A stretch of DNA of 5,119 bases, from assembly GCA_035720425.1 (NCBI GenBank), contig DASTOB010000150.1, forward strand, positions 1 through 5,119. Direction: 5' to 3'. The DNA comes from DASTOB01 sp035720425. Lineage in GTDB: Bacteria > Chloroflexota > Limnocylindria > Limnocylindrales > CSP1-4. The position numbers and the translations under genes are program-made. The notes beneath the pieces are model-generated. The model was not told where the DNA came from and did no database searches. It was given only the letters and a program-made list of their open reading frames with translations. This document shows, piece by piece, positions 4,261 through 5,119 of this stretch; position 1 is the stretch's first letter; the number at the start of each line of letters is the position of its first letter.

Positions 4261-5119
4261 GTGACCACGACCAGCCCGCATCAGGCCCTGTATCGACGCT
4301 GGCGCGCCCAGACCTTCAGCCAGATCGTCGGCCAGGAGGCGGTGGTCGAGACCCTGCGCAACGCGGTCCGCACGGACCGGGTCGGTCATGCCCTGCTGTT
4401 CGTCGGCCCGCGCGGCACGGGCAAGACGAGCCTGGCCCGCATCGTGGCCAAGGCGGTCAACTGCACGAACCTCCAGGACGGCGACCCATGCGACACGTGC
4501 GCGGCGTGCACGGCGATCCGCGACGGGACGACCCTCGACGTGCTGGAGATCGATGCCGCCTCCAACCGCGGCATCAACGAGGTCCGCGACCTGCGCGATC
4601 GGCTGGCCTATCCGCCCGGCCATCACAGGCGCAAGGTCTACATCCTCGACGAGGCCCACCAGATCACCCGCGACGCGTGGAACGCCCTGCTCAAGTCCCT
4701 GGAGGAGCCGCCCGACTTCGTCGTCTTCATGTTCGCCTCGACGGAGCCGTCGGGGTTCCCCCCGGCCATCCTGTCGCGCCTCCAGCGCTATGACGTCCGC
4801 CGACTGACCGTCCCGGAGATCGAGGGCAAGCTCCGGCGCATCCTCGACGCCGACGGTCGTCAGGCGGAGGACGGCGCGGTCACCCTCGTCGCCCGGCTGG
4901 CTGCCGGCGGCATGCGCGACGCCGAGTCGATCCTCGACCAGCTGCTCTCGACGTCGACCCCCGACGACCGGATCACCGAGGTCGCGGTCCGCGACCTGCT
5001 CGGCCTGGCCGACGCCGCGGCCGTCGACGGATTCCTCGACGCCCTGCTGCGGGGAGACGCCGCGGCCGGCATCGCCATCCTCGACGCCCTCGAGCAGCGC
5101 GGCCGTGACCCTCGCGCCC
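4261..5119 (+). CDS. dnaX: DNA polymerase III subunit tau/gamma (clamp loader ATPase), N-terminal part
   Basis: The first 286 residues of DnaX; the gene runs off the window. DnaX is the AAA+ ATPase of the clamp loader that places the beta clamp on primed DNA and couples polymerases in the replisome. The start HQALYRRWRAQTFSQIVGQE (7-26) is typical. Walker A is GPRGTGKT (49-56), zinc module cysteines are C68, C77, C80 and C83, Walker B is VYILDEAH (126-133), NALLKSLEEPP (141-151) follows, and the sensor 2 motif is GGMRDAESILDQL (216-228). The arginine finger is kept as R173, but the usual SRC motif reads SRL (172-174). The GTG start has a strong Shine-Dalgarno site. It may be co-transcribed with ffs, since no terminator separates them. 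Any frameshift site for a gamma form would lie beyond the window. Confidence 0.97.
   Translation, partial: MTTTSPHQALYRRWRAQTFSQIVGQEAVVETLRNAVRTDRVGHALLFVGPRGTGKTSLARIVAKAVNCTNLQDGDPCDTCAACTAIRDGTTLDVLEIDAASNRGINEVRDLRDRLAYPPGHHRRKVYILDEAHQITRDAWNALLKSLEEPPDFVVFMFASTEPSGFPPAILSRLQRYDVRRLTVPEIEGKLRRILDADGRQAEDGAVTLVARLAAGGMRDAESILDQLLSTSTPDDRITEVAVRDLLGLADAAAVDGFLDALLRGDAAAGIAILDALEQRGRDPRA

Overview
The window comes from a high-GC bacterium. Protein genes have GC-rich third codon positions, the SRP RNA is the long type with an Alu domain, tRNA genes encode their own CCA, and protein genes look leaderless. Together these suggest Chloroflexota (for example the Limnocylindria/Ellin6529 lineages) or a similar leaderless, GC-rich phylum. 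This placement is an inference; no taxonomic marker was searched.

Left part (1-2629). The window opens with the C-terminus of an unrecognised protein (1-201, +), which converges on a 79-aa orphan gene (222-461, -). That gene is divergent from a beta-hydroxyacid dehydrogenase of the 3-hydroxyisobutyrate dehydrogenase family (520-1413, +). The dehydrogenase converges on a phosphofructokinase (1451-2629, -) whose active-site residues (Asp and Lys at the two donor-selecting positions) predict pyrophosphate as phosphoryl donor.

Right part (2630-5119). Divergent from the phosphofructokinase is a TadA-like deaminase (2693-3142, +). It keeps the zinc ligands (His and PCxxC), but the catalytic Glu of the HAE motif is Val (HAV), as in the inactive eukaryotic partner subunit ADAT3/Tad3. 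It is followed by a hairpin, two tRNA-Ser genes (CGA and GGA anticodons), a repeat-rich noncoding stretch, the SRP RNA gene ffs and the start of dnaX. The order deaminase, SRP RNA, dnaX matches the tadA-scr-dnaX order of Bacillus subtilis, so the deaminase sits where the real tadA is expected.

Expression. The four complete protein genes each have a TANNNT-type -10 box only 6-7 nt before the start codon and no Shine-Dalgarno sequence, which is the layout of leaderless mRNAs. dnaX, lying behind ffs, instead has a strong GGAGGAGG site. The same -10 spacing puts the predicted transcription start of tRNA-Ser(CGA) at its mature 5' end. The noncoding stretch holds a repeat placed at the same distance behind both tRNA genes, and alternating structured repeats before ffs. 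The main points of interest are the degenerate deaminase at the tadA locus, the uniform leaderless promoter layout and the structured repeats.
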